Notes under the pieces: generated by a model
Databases searched by the model: none
What the model was told of the DNA's origin: nothing
What the model saw: only the letters and a program-made list of their open reading frames with translations
In this document: positions 7,684 to 16,540 of the stretch, piece after piece
Numbering within the stretch: position 1 is the first letter of the stretch
Layout of the letters: each line of letters starts with the position of its first letter
Source: an uncultured Eubacterium sp.
GTDB taxonomy: Bacteria; Bacillota; Clostridia; Lachnospirales; Lachnospiraceae
NCBI GenBank assembly: GCA_900550135.1
Contig: URQO01000024.1
Coordinates: forward strand, 1 to 26,759
Length of the DNA stretch: 26,759 bases
Direction: 5' to 3'
Position numbers and translations under genes: made by a program

Positions 7684-8782
7684 ATGAAGAAAAAGTGGTC
7701 AGTTAAAAAGAAAATATTAATGAGTATACTTGCTGTTATAGCAGTGTTTTTGTTGGTTGTCATAGGTTATGTGATTTATGTTTTTGCATCATATCATAGA
7801 ATCGATGACAAGCAGAATTTAAAAATAAATTCATTAAATGGAGATGAAACCTTAAAGGTTACTATAGACAATGAATATACCATTGGTACATACAATGTAG
7901 GATTTGGTGCATACACACCGGATTATAGTTTTTTTTATGGATGGAGGAAAATATTCCAGATGCTTTAGCAAACAGTCAGGAATTGATGCTATCAATGGTG
8001 CAGCAGATTTAGCAAAAAGTGAAAATCCGGATTTTATGCTTTTCCAGGAGGTGGACAGGGATTCTACAAGAAGTTATCACGTAAATCAGGAACAGTTGAT
8101 TAATAAAAAGTTTGACGGATATTTTCAGGATTTTGCCGTAAACTACGATTCAGCATATTTGTTTTATCCTTTTAAGGAGCCTATAGGAAAATCATACTCA
8201 GGCATTGATGTTTATTCGAAGTATCAGATTACTTCAGCTATTAGAAGAAGTTTTCCAATATCAACATCATTTTCCAAGTTTCTTGATTTGGACAGATGCT
8301 ATAGTGTAAGCAGAATCAATGTAAAAAATAAAAAAGAACTGATAATTTACAATGTTCATATGTCAGCTTATGGAAACAGTGATGAAATTAGAAAAGCCCA
8401 GACTACAATGCTGTTTAACGATATGAAGTCTGAAATGGACAAGGGAAATTATGTGATTTGTGGAGGGGATTTTAACCACGATTTAAAGTTGGCAGAAGAT
8501 GACAGTGTGGAATATGAAAGTTGGGCATATCCTTTCCCACGTAGTCAGATGCCAAAAGGATTAAGTTTTGCAATGGATCAGTTGTCAAAGGACAAATATG
8601 ACAGCCTTGCAGATTCAAATAGAAATGATGATACAGAATACAAGCCGGGAAAAACATTTACCTGTATTTTAGATGGCTTTATTATTTCTGATAACGTAAA
8701 AATGACAGATTATACAGTAAAGGATACCGGGTTCTTATACTCAGATCATCAACCTGTTTTTATGAAATTCAAATTAAAATAA
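7684..8782 (+). CDS. Endonuclease/exonuclease/phosphatase-family membrane-anchored protein, frameshifted at a T8 run
   Basis: Two overlapping frames (7684-7968 and from about 7937 to 8782) together encode one protein of about 365 aa. It has an N-terminal membrane anchor (about residues 11-35) and a metal-dependent EEP (DNase I / sphingomyelinase-like) domain outside the membrane. Combined motifs are complete: Asn in GTYNVGFG (N71, first frame), Glu in LFQEVD (E122), His in NVHMSA (about H225), CGGDFNHD (D262, N264) and YSDHQPV (D354, H355). The frame changes at eight consecutive T (7929-7936); with seven T the sequence reads on from YSFF to MDGGKYSRCF. The first frame alone lacks most of the active site, and the second alone lacks the anchor and first motif. 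This could be an inactivating mutation, a phase-variable tract, polymerase slippage or a sequencing error. The substrate is unknown. Confidence 0.8.
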
Positions 8783-8854
8783 AATGAATGAATTTTCCAA
8801 AAATGTTCAAAATAAAAAGAGTAATACATTTTATGGAACATTAAGGAGATTCAG

Positions 8855-11023
8855 ATGAAAGATAAAATATTTGGAGTTTTACAAAGAGTGGGAAGAAGTT
8901 TTATGCTTCCTATAGCAATTTTGCCTGTAGCAGGATTATTGCTTGGAATAGGTGGCTCTTTTTCCAACGAGACAACTTTAAAAACATACGGACTTTTAGA
9001 TGCTATGGGTCCGGGAACAGTGTTTAATGCTATATTTCTTGTAATGAATGATGCCGGAAATATAGTATTTACCAATCTTCCAATAATATTTGCCATAGGT
9101 GTAGCAATAGGTATGGCAAAGAAAGAAAAGGAAGTAGCGGCGCTGTCCTCGGTCATAGCATTTTTTATTATGCACGCATCAATTAGTGCGTTGATTGAGA
9201 TAAATGGTGGAGCAGAAAAAATGCTTCAGGGAGCTGTAACAGATGTATGTGGCATTACATCACTTCAAATGGGTGTGTTTGGTGGAATTATTGTTGGTCT
9301 TGGAACGGCAGCTCTTCACAACAGATTTTATAAAATAAAACTGCCACAGGTAATTTCGTTTTTCGGTGGAGCCAGATTTGTACCTATTATCAGTGGATTG
9401 GTTTACACGCTGGTTGGAATACTTATGTTCTTTGTGTGGCCGATGGTTCAGGCTGGAATAAATGCTGTAGGAACTTTGGTAGTTAATTCAGGATATGTGG
9501 GAACATGGATTTACGGGTTTATGGAAAGGCTTCTTATACCATTTGGCCTGCATCATGTGTTCTACATTCCATTTTGGCAGACTGCAGTTGGTGGAACAAT
9601 GGAAGTTGCAGGAAAAATGATAGAAGGTTCACAGAATATTTTCTTCGCCCAATTGGCAGATCCTTCTGTTAAAAAGTTTGCTGTGGAAGCAACAAGATTT
9701 ATGTCAGGAAAATTTCCACTTATGATATTTGGACTTCCGGGAGCGGCCCTTGCAATGTACAAAACAGCAGATAATAAAAAGAAAAAGATGGTGTCAGGTC
9801 TGTTATTATCAGCAGCACTTACATCAATGATAACCGGGATAACAGAGCCTTTGGAGTTTACATTTTTATTTGTAGCACCACTTTTGTATGGTATACATTG
9901 TGTACTGGCAGGTCTTTCATATGCACTAATGCATTTCTTTGGCGTAGGAGTAGGAATGACATTTTCAGGAGGACTAATAGACCTGTTTTTGTTTGGCGTA
10001 TTACAGGGCAATGAAAAAACAAACTGGGTGTGGGTTATTGTAGTAGGAATTTTCTATTTTATAATTTATTATTTCCTGTTTAGCTTTTTAATTAAAAAGT
10101 TAAATCTTCGTACTCCGGGACGCTTTGATGATGAAGAAGTCAAACTATATAAGCGAAGTGATTTAGAAAAGAAAAGTAAAAATGAAAAAGCAAAAGCAAA
10201 TAAGAAAGACAAGACAGTTTCGTCAACCATAGTAAAAGGTCTTGGAGGAAGAGAAAATATTTCCGATGTGGATTGCTGTGCCACAAGACTTAGAATAACA
10301 GTGGAAGAACCTACATTAGTCAGTAGAGAAATATTGGATACCACAAATGCTTTAGGAGTTATTCAAAAAGGGTATGGTGTTCAGGTAATATATGGTCCTT
10401 CTGTTTCAGTAATAAAATCTGACTTGGAAGAATATTTAAATAATGAAGAAAATTTCGTGACAGAAGAAGAGGTTAATGAATATTTTCAAGAACCATTACA
10501 AAAGGAAAAAATTTTAGAATCAGAAGAAGAGGATACAGATTTAGAAAAATGTAATGATATAATTATATCAAGTCCTGTAGATGGAATAGCAGACCAACTT
10601 GAAAATGTACCGGATGAAGCATTTGCAAGTAAAGTTATGGGAGATGGAATGATGGTAATACCTGAAACTCCATATATAAAAGCCCCCGTAGATGGTATTG
10701 TGTCATTTGTATTTGATACAAAGCATGCCATTGGAATAAAGACAAAAGAAGGCATAGACATAATTATTCACATAGGAGTTGACACGGTAAAGCTGCAGGG
10801 GCAGGGTTTTAAGGTTTTGGTTAAAGAAGGAGACAAAATAACCAAATTGAAAAAACTGGTGGAACTTGATCTTGAGTATTTAGGAGAAAATGCACCTTCC
10901 CTTGCAACACCGGTAATATGTCCTTCATTAAATGAAAATCAAAAGATTATACCTTTAGTAAAAGGAGCAGTAAAAGCAGGAGATAACTTATTTAAGATAA
11001 TAACGGTGGATAAAATGAACTAA
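8855..11023 (+). CDS. PTS transporter EIICBA, glucose family
   Basis: A 722-aa three-domain phosphotransferase permease that imports and phosphorylates a hexose or glucoside using phosphate from HPr. The EIIC membrane domain spans about residues 1-420 (signatures FFGGARFVPIIS at 169-180, IPFGLHHVFYIPFW, GITEPLEFTFLFVAP at 328-342). A charged linker follows. EIIB is about 452-530 with phosphocysteine C475 in DCCATRLR. EIIA is about 565-722 with H624 and the phosphorylated H639 in IIHIGVDTV. All three phosphotransfer residues are present. AAGGAG lies at 8843-8848. The EIIC sequence resembles both PtsG and MalX types, so the sugar (glucose, maltose or other) stays open. No antiterminator gene or clear RAT site lies upstream. 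Confidence 0.92.
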   Translation: MKDKIFGVLQRVGRSFMLPIAILPVAGLLLGIGGSFSNETTLKTYGLLDAMGPGTVFNAIFLVMNDAGNIVFTNLPIIFAIGVAIGMAKKEKEVAALSSVIAFFIMHASISALIEINGGAEKMLQGAVTDVCGITSLQMGVFGGIIVGLGTAALHNRFYKIKLPQVISFFGGARFVPIISGLVYTLVGILMFFVWPMVQAGINAVGTLVVNSGYVGTWIYGFMERLLIPFGLHHVFYIPFWQTAVGGTMEVAGKMIEGSQNIFFAQLADPSVKKFAVEATRFMSGKFPLMIFGLPGAALAMYKTADNKKKKMVSGLLLSAALTSMITGITEPLEFTFLFVAPLLYGIHCVLAGLSYALMHFFGVGVGMTFSGGLIDLFLFGVLQGNEKTNWVWVIVVGIFYFIIYYFLFSFLIKKLNLRTPGRFDDEEVKLYKRSDLEKKSKNEKAKANKKDKTVSSTIVKGLGGRENISDVDCCATRLRITVEEPTLVSREILDTTNALGVIQKGYGVQVIYGPSVSVIKSDLEEYLNNEENFVTEEEVNEYFQEPLQKEKILESEEEDTDLEKCNDIIISSPVDGIADQLENVPDEAFASKVMGDGMMVIPETPYIKAPVDGIVSFVFDTKHAIGIKTKEGIDIIIHIGVDTVKLQGQGFKVLVKEGDKITKLKKLVELDLEYLGENAPSLATPVICPSLNENQKIIPLVKGAVKAGDNLFKIITVDKMN

Positions 11024-11066
11024 TTGTTAATAAAAGTTAAAACTTATATAAAGTGTGTCTAAAAAA

Positions 11067-11095
11067 TTGACTTGAAAACTTTAGTGTTCTAAAAT
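11067..11095 (+). promoter_or_regulatory. Promoter upstream of repeat copy 1 and the RND gene
   Basis: TTGACT (11067-11072) and TAAAAT (11090-11095) are 17 bases apart. A transcript starting near 11102 would carry the whole palindromic element as a 5' leader of about 255 bases before the RND gene. Confidence 0.6.
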
Positions 11096-11117
11096 TATTT
11101 AGTACAAAAGTTAAACA

Positions 11118-11323
11118 TTAGGCAATTGTGAAGCCTGATTATTTATATATGTTTCTGTGGATTAATAATATTATAAGAAAGCGCTTCTAACGCGGTCGGT
11201 TCATTAAGGCAGCGTAGCTGGCTTGATAGAACCGCTACCAGCGTTTGGCAGCGGAAGCGTGCTTTCGTTAATTTATTATTGCACAGAAACAGAGTAGGTA
11301 GAGATGACTTCACAATTGCCTTA
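11118..11323 (+). repeat. Structured repeat element, copy 1 (core 11177-11267)
   Basis: This fills most of the 333-base gap between the PTS and RND genes. The 91-base GC-rich core is nearly identical to 23457-23547 (three differences). It folds into one long interrupted hairpin: GAAAGC/GCTTTC, GCTTC/GAAGC, AACGC/GCGTT, GGT/ACC, CGGTTC/GAACCG, ATTAAG/CTTGAT, and a CAGC-GTA-GCTG tip. Outside the core, GTTTCTGTG (11151-11159) pairs with CACAGAAAC (11282-11290), and the 14 bases at 11120-11133 pair perfectly with 11308-11321. No ORF is credible here. It may be a structured leader RNA or a small mobile palindrome. I do not recognise its family. Confidence 0.75.
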
Positions 11324-11356
11324 ATTGAAGAGTTCTGAAAGGATGTACGAAGACGA

Positions 11357-14300
11357 ATGACGAAGTTTTTTGTAAAAAAGCCATTTTTTGTAGTGGTGGC
11401 AGTTATTATAGTTTTGATTATTGGTGGTGTTAGTTTAAGTAATATGAATACTGACCTGATGCCTGAAATGGAATTACCATACATGATGGTTATTACAACA
11501 GAGCCAGGAGCTACTCCAAATAAAGTAGAAAAAGACGTTACGGAACCAATGGAAAGTAAACTTGGAACAGTAAGTGGCGTGGAAAAGATTACAAGTAGTT
11601 CTGCAAATAACTACAGTATGGTTATGTTACAGTTCGCTGATGGAACAGATATGGATTCGGCATTGGTGAGGGTGTCTCAGGCAGTAGATGGTCTTGAACT
11701 TCCTGATGAATGTGGCAAGCCAAATCTTATGGAAGTCAGTATGGATATGATGGCTACAATGTACGCTGGCATAGATTATAAAGGAAAAGATATAAAAGAG
11801 TTATCTGATTTTACAAAAAATACACTAAAACCATATCTTGAAAGACAGGAGGGTGTGGCAAGTGTTACATCCATGGGACTGACAAGTGATTCCATAGAGA
11901 TTAAATTAGATCAGGATAAAATAGACAAAATAAATGACAAAATATTAGGAAAAACCAACGATAAATTAACAGATGCAAATAATCAGATAAAGGAAGCAGA
12001 AAAAAATATAAAAGACGGTGAGTCTAAACTTAAAAGTCAGAAAAATAAATTAAATACTACACAAAAGGATACAAACAAAAAACTTGCAGATGCTCAGGTA
12101 AAACTCCAGAAGGCTCAGGCAACAAGGGTAGCTTATGAGGCAAATTTAAATAGTTTAAAAGCAAGTAAAAGTGCCTTGGAAGCAGAAAAGAAAGCTTACA
12201 CAGATGCAAATCTTAGCGATACATATAACAAAATTGACCAGATGTTTGCTACTTTAAATACTCAGTTAAAGGATGCAGCAAAGCTGGCAGGAGTAACTAT
12301 TCCAAAAAGTGTTGAAGATGCAGTAAACAACAAAAAGGAATTTAACAACTTTTTAGAATGGATTAAAAAGTTAGGATACAGTGAACAGTTAAAAGACATA
12401 TCATACAAGCAGTTAAAGCAGATATACAATGCAGTAAAAGTCCGTATTCCACAGATAGATACAGATTTGGCAAATTTAAAAACTAAAATTGCAGCAGCCC
12501 AAGTGGTTGTAAAACAAATAGATGATTCTATGGAAGGTATGGATAAAAATCAGCAAAAAGCCATTGAAGGTGGATATTCAGCTGCAGCAGGATTTGGAGC
12601 TGGCCAATCACAAATAGCTTCAGCAGAGACTCAGCTTGAATCTTCTAAAAAGGAATTAAAGGATGCAAAGGAAAAGCTTGCAGATTCCAGACAGGCAGCA
12701 ATTGAAAACTCAAATATAGATTCACTTCTTACATTGGATACATTGTCACAGCTTATTACAGCCCAGAATTTTTCAATGCCGGCAGGTTATATAGACGACA
12801 AAAATGACAATCAGTGGCTTGTAGATATTGGCGATAACTACACAAGCAAGAAGCAGTTAAAATCAATGGTTCTTGCAAAAATAGACGGCATCGGAAAAAT
12901 TAAATTAAAAGACGTTGCAGATATTACGGTAGTTGACAATTCAGATGAAAGTTATTCAAAAATAAACGGAAGCCCTGCAGTGTTACTTGCCGTATATAAA
13001 TCGAGTACTGCAAACACAAGTCAGGTATCTTCAAATATAAAAGACGCATTTAAAGATATGGAAGATAAGTATGACGGACTGTCATGCACATCTTTAATGG
13101 ACCAAAGTGATTACATAAATATTATTGTAAGCACGGTTTTACAAAGCATGTTACTTGGAGCTATTCTTGCAATTATAGTTTTGGCATTGTTCTTAAAAGA
13201 TGTAAAGCCAACACTTATTGTTGCATTTAGTATTCCATTTAGCGTTATATCAGCAGTTCTTATAATGTATTTTACAGGAATAACACTAAATGTAATGTCA
13301 CTTGCAGGACTTTGCCTTGGAATCGGTATGCTGGTTGATAATTCCATTGTAGTCATGGAAAATATATACCGTTTAAGAAACAAAGGATTGTCAGCACCAC
13401 GTGCGGCAGTGCAGGGGGCAAAACAGGTAGCTGCACCAATTGTAGCATCAACACTTACAACAATTTGCGTATTTTTACCAATGATATACGTAAAAGGTAC
13501 AGTAGGGGATATGCTTATGCCATTTGCATTTACAATGACATATGCACTGGTGGCATCATTGATTGTGGCATTAACTGTAGTACCAACCATGGGTATGGCA
13601 ATGCTTAAAAATACCAAAGAGCGCCAGCACAAATGGTTTGACAAAGTTAAAAATGTTTATGGAAAAGTTCTTGAAAAATGTTTACGCAGAAAATGGGTTC
13701 CAATACTTATAGCAGTTGTGTTATTGGTAGTTTGCGTAATTCAGGTATTTAGAACAGGTCTTGTTATGATGGATGATATGGAAAGTAACCAGATATCAGT
13801 AAGTCTTACAATGGATGATGATACTGATAAAGACACAGCATATAAGACAGCCGATAAGGTAATGAATGCAATATTAAAAGTTGACGGCATTGACAAAGTT
13901 GGAGCCATGGATGGTAATGCTTCAGCCACATCATCATTAACCGGAAGTAGTGACAACTATAGTAGTTTTATTTTTCAGATTATTACTGATGATGATATTA
14001 CCAAAACTACTCAATTTAGTAAAATAATTAAAGAAATCAAAGAAAAAACAAAGGACATAAAATGTAAAGAAATAACTGTATCATCTTCTGCATTAGGTGG
14101 AATGTCATCTATGATGAATCAGGGACTCCAGGTAAATATTTACGGTGAAGACCAGCAAAAGTTAATTAAAATCAGCAAAGATGTAGCAAAGATGATGTCT
14201 TCAATAAAAGGCGTAAAAAATGCTGACAACGGCATTAAGGAAGGAGACAAACAGCTTCATTTACAAATTAACAAAAACAAAGCTATGGAGGATGGTCTTA

Positions 14301-15292
14301 CTGTAGCTCAAATATATCAGCAGTTGGCACAAAATATTACAACCCAAAAAGATTCTATAACTTTAACAGAGTCAGATAAAGATTATCAGGTAAAAATTGT
14401 AAATGAAAACAACAAGCCTGATTATGAAAACATTTTAGATACAAAGATAACTGCAACAACAAAAGACAGTGATGGAAATGATGTATCTAAAAAATATAAA
14501 TTATCACGATATGCAAAAGTTGTTGAACAGGAAGCATTAAATACTATAACAAGAGAAAACCAGAAAACATATATTTCAGTAAAAGGTGAAGTTGAGGATG
14601 ATTATAATGCAACAATGTTGTCAAGACAGTTGCAGGATAAATTGGATAACTACAAAACACCAAGTGGTTATACTATAGAGATTCAGGGTGAATCACAGCA
14701 GGTTATGGATATGGTATCTCAATTATTGCTTGCAATTTTGCTTGGCTTTATTTTGGTTTACCTTGTTATGGTTGCTCAGTTCCAAAGCTTACTTTCGCCA
14801 TTTATCATTATATTTACTGTGCCACTGGCATTTACAGGTGGTATGCTGGGACTGATGTTATTCGGTCAGCAGATTTCAGCAATGTCTCTGATGGGATTTA
14901 TGATCTTAATGGGAACAGTAGTAAACAACGGTATTGTTTTCGTTGATTATGCAAACAAATTAAGAATACAGGGAGTAGATAAAAAGACTGCACTGATTGT
15001 TACAGGAAAAACACGTATGCGTCCAATTCTTATGACAGCCATGACCACTATATTGTCCATGAGTGTAATGGTATTTTCACAGGATGCAGGAAATGCAATG
15101 CAAAAGGGTATGGCAATTGTAGTATCCTTTGGATTACTTTATGCAACATTTATGACATTGTTTATTGTTCCTGTTCTTTATGATATTTTCTACAGAAAGA
15201 AACCAAAGGTTATTGATGTAGGAGATGACAATATTGATGATGTACCTGATGAGGGTGCAGACATCATAAGACAATTACAGGAAAATAAATAA
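11357..15292 (+). CDS. RND-family efflux permease with a long coiled-coil insertion
   Basis: A 1311-aa proton-driven exporter of the AcrB/HAE family, the type that Gram-positive bacteria also carry (for example B. subtilis SwrC). TM1 is at residues 9-28. TM2-6 begin near 590 and include GIGMLVDNSIVVMENI with the relay Asp D661. The second half repeats the plan, with a membrane block from about 1120. An insertion of about 260 residues (roughly 195-455), rich in Lys/Glu/Ala/Gln heptads, interrupts the first extracytoplasmic porter domain, which explains the length over the usual 1030-1060. The position of AcrB Lys940 is Asn here (VVNNGIVFVDYAN, N1190-N1191), as in other VVNNG-type members. No adaptor gene is adjacent. 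The only SD-like sequence (GAAAGGA, 11337-11343) is about 13 bases upstream. Substrate unknown. Confidence 0.9.
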   Translation: MTKFFVKKPFFVVVAVIIVLIIGGVSLSNMNTDLMPEMELPYMMVITTEPGATPNKVEKDVTEPMESKLGTVSGVEKITSSSANNYSMVMLQFADGTDMDSALVRVSQAVDGLELPDECGKPNLMEVSMDMMATMYAGIDYKGKDIKELSDFTKNTLKPYLERQEGVASVTSMGLTSDSIEIKLDQDKIDKINDKILGKTNDKLTDANNQIKEAEKNIKDGESKLKSQKNKLNTTQKDTNKKLADAQVKLQKAQATRVAYEANLNSLKASKSALEAEKKAYTDANLSDTYNKIDQMFATLNTQLKDAAKLAGVTIPKSVEDAVNNKKEFNNFLEWIKKLGYSEQLKDISYKQLKQIYNAVKVRIPQIDTDLANLKTKIAAAQVVVKQIDDSMEGMDKNQQKAIEGGYSAAAGFGAGQSQIASAETQLESSKKELKDAKEKLADSRQAAIENSNIDSLLTLDTLSQLITAQNFSMPAGYIDDKNDNQWLVDIGDNYTSKKQLKSMVLAKIDGIGKIKLKDVADITVVDNSDESYSKINGSPAVLLAVYKSSTANTSQVSSNIKDAFKDMEDKYDGLSCTSLMDQSDYINIIVSTVLQSMLLGAILAIIVLALFLKDVKPTLIVAFSIPFSVISAVLIMYFTGITLNVMSLAGLCLGIGMLVDNSIVVMENIYRLRNKGLSAPRAAVQGAKQVAAPIVASTLTTICVFLPMIYVKGTVGDMLMPFAFTMTYALVASLIVALTVVPTMGMAMLKNTKERQHKWFDKVKNVYGKVLEKCLRRKWVPILIAVVLLVVCVIQVFRTGLVMMDDMESNQISVSLTMDDDTDKDTAYKTADKVMNAILKVDGIDKVGAMDGNASATSSLTGSSDNYSSFIFQIITDDDITKTTQFSKIIKEIKEKTKDIKCKEITVSSSALGGMSSMMNQGLQVNIYGEDQQKLIKISKDVAKMMSSIKGVKNADNGIKEGDKQLHLQINKNKAMEDGLTVAQIYQQLAQNITTQKDSITLTESDKDYQVKIVNENNKPDYENILDTKITATTKDSDGNDVSKKYKLSRYAKVVEQEALNTITRENQKTYISVKGEVEDDYNATMLSRQLQDKLDNYKTPSGYTIEIQGESQQVMDMVSQLLLAILLGFILVYLVMVAQFQSLLSPFIIIFTVPLAFTGGMLGLMLFGQQISAMSLMGFMILMGTVVNNGIVFVDYANKLRIQGVDKKTALIVTGKTRMRPILMTAMTTILSMSVMVFSQDAGNAMQKGMAIVVSFGLLYATFMTLFIVPVLYDIFYRKKPKVIDVGDDNIDDVPDEGADIIRQLQENK

Positions 15293-15549
15293 TTGTTTTA
15301 TTTAAAGTATAAACTTTGTTCACATAATTTATATAAGTTTATAGTATATTTAAAATATGTTTAAATGTTATTTGAAATAACTATAGAAATCGCAAATATA
15401 TTGTTATAGAATAAGAAAGGCAAATATGACAGAATATTGTGCTGTATTACAAAACAGATTAAATTATCTTTTATTTATGTTTTGTATTAAATCTTAAAGC
15501 CAATGAGGTTATGTTTGTAAATAACATTTATAAAAAAGGAAGGTTAAAG
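15293..15549. other. Intergenic region before uppP with a possible 23-codon ORF
   Basis: This AT-rich stretch has no clear terminator for the RND gene and only a weak promoter-like pair (TTCACA 15319-15324, TAGTAT 15342-15347, 17 bases). An ORF of 23 codons runs from ATG 15426 to TAA 15495-15497 (MTEYCAVLQNRLNYLLFMFC and three more residues), preceded by AGAAAGG. It could be a leader peptide of uppP, but an ORF of this size can arise by chance. Confidence 0.3.
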
Positions 15550-16398
15550 ATGTTAAGTTTTATTAATATTTTAAAAGTTATATTTCTTGGAATCGTAGAA
15601 GGAATTACAGAGTGGCTACCAATTAGTAGTACAGGACATATGCTTTTGGTTGATGAGTTTATCAAATTGGATGTAAGTCCAAACTTTAAAGAGATGTTTA
15701 TGTATGTAATACAGTTAGGTGCCATTTTGGCAGTAGTTGTATTATTTTGGAATAAGATGTGGCCTTTTAAAAAGAAGGACACAGTTGATGGTATCAACAA
15801 AAAAGGTAGTATTTTAAGAAAAGATGTCTGGTCAATGTGGTTTAAGGTTGTAGTGGCATGTATTCCCGGTGCTGTTGTAACCATAGCATTTGACAGTTTT
15901 ATCGAGGAACATTTTACAACACCAACAGTTATTGCAATTGCACTTATTTTTTATGGTATTGCTTTTATTATTATTGAAAGATGGAATAAAACAAGAAAGC
16001 CAAAGATTAATCATTTGTCAGATATTACATACAAGACAGCATTTCTTATTGGTATGTTTCAGGTGTTATCAATAATTCCCGGAACTTCACGTTCAGGTTC
16101 TACTATCATAGGCGCATTATTGATTGGTGTATCACGTGTAGCAGCAGCCGAATTTACATTTTTCCTTGCTGTACCTGTTATGTTTGGTATGAGTGCACTT
16201 AAACTTATCAAAATAGGTTTCGCAATGACAGCGTCAGAAGCGGTTATTCTGATTCTAGGAATGATTGTAGCTTTTGTAGTTTCAATTTTAGTTATTAAAT
16301 TCTTAATGGGATATATTAAGAAACATGACTTCCAGTTATTTGGATGGTACAGAATTGTTTTAGGTATTCTTGTTATTTTATATTTTGCATTTGCATAG
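15550..16398 (+). CDS. uppP: Undecaprenyl-diphosphate phosphatase UppP (BacA)
   Basis: A 282-aa integral membrane phosphatase that converts undecaprenyl diphosphate to the monophosphate, recycling the lipid carrier of peptidoglycan and teichoic acid synthesis; extra copies give bacitracin resistance in many species. Both conserved regions are intact: EGITEWLPISSTGHM (17-31, with E17, E21 and the SSTGH segment) and PGTSRSGST (177-185, with R181). The start at 15550 has AGGAAGG six bases upstream and matches the family's usual N-terminus. An in-frame ATG at 15511 would add 13 atypical residues. Genes on either side are on the same strand but widely spaced, so it is probably transcribed alone. 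Confidence 0.96.
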   Translation: MLSFINILKVIFLGIVEGITEWLPISSTGHMLLVDEFIKLDVSPNFKEMFMYVIQLGAILAVVVLFWNKMWPFKKKDTVDGINKKGSILRKDVWSMWFKVVVACIPGAVVTIAFDSFIEEHFTTPTVIAIALIFYGIAFIIIERWNKTRKPKINHLSDITYKTAFLIGMFQVLSIIPGTSRSGSTIIGALLIGVSRVAAAEFTFFLAVPVMFGMSALKLIKIGFAMTASEAVILILGMIVAFVVSILVIKFLMGYIKKHDFQLFGWYRIVLGILVILYFAFA

Positions 16399-16540
16399 CA
16401 GGAACAAATAACATTAAATTTGCATATGATATATGGTATTTGTTGCCGGATTGCTACATATAGGATTTATATATGAAGACGGACTTGTGAATATAATGTT
16501 TTACATGGGATAAAATATTCTGTATAGAAATTAGGTACAT

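Noticed and set aside
11177..11267. Resemblance of the repeat core (CTAAC ... GCGTT within an imperfect hairpin) to integron attC sites
   Set aside because: The ends do not match the RYYYAAC/GTTRRRY core sites, there is no integrase or cassette array, and the pairing continues well outside the would-be recombination sites.
16500..16528. Promoter-like TTTACA-17-TATAGA just before the VTT-protein gene
   Set aside because: The start site would fall about six bases from the ATG, leaving no room for a ribosome site; chance matches are common in such AT-rich DNA.
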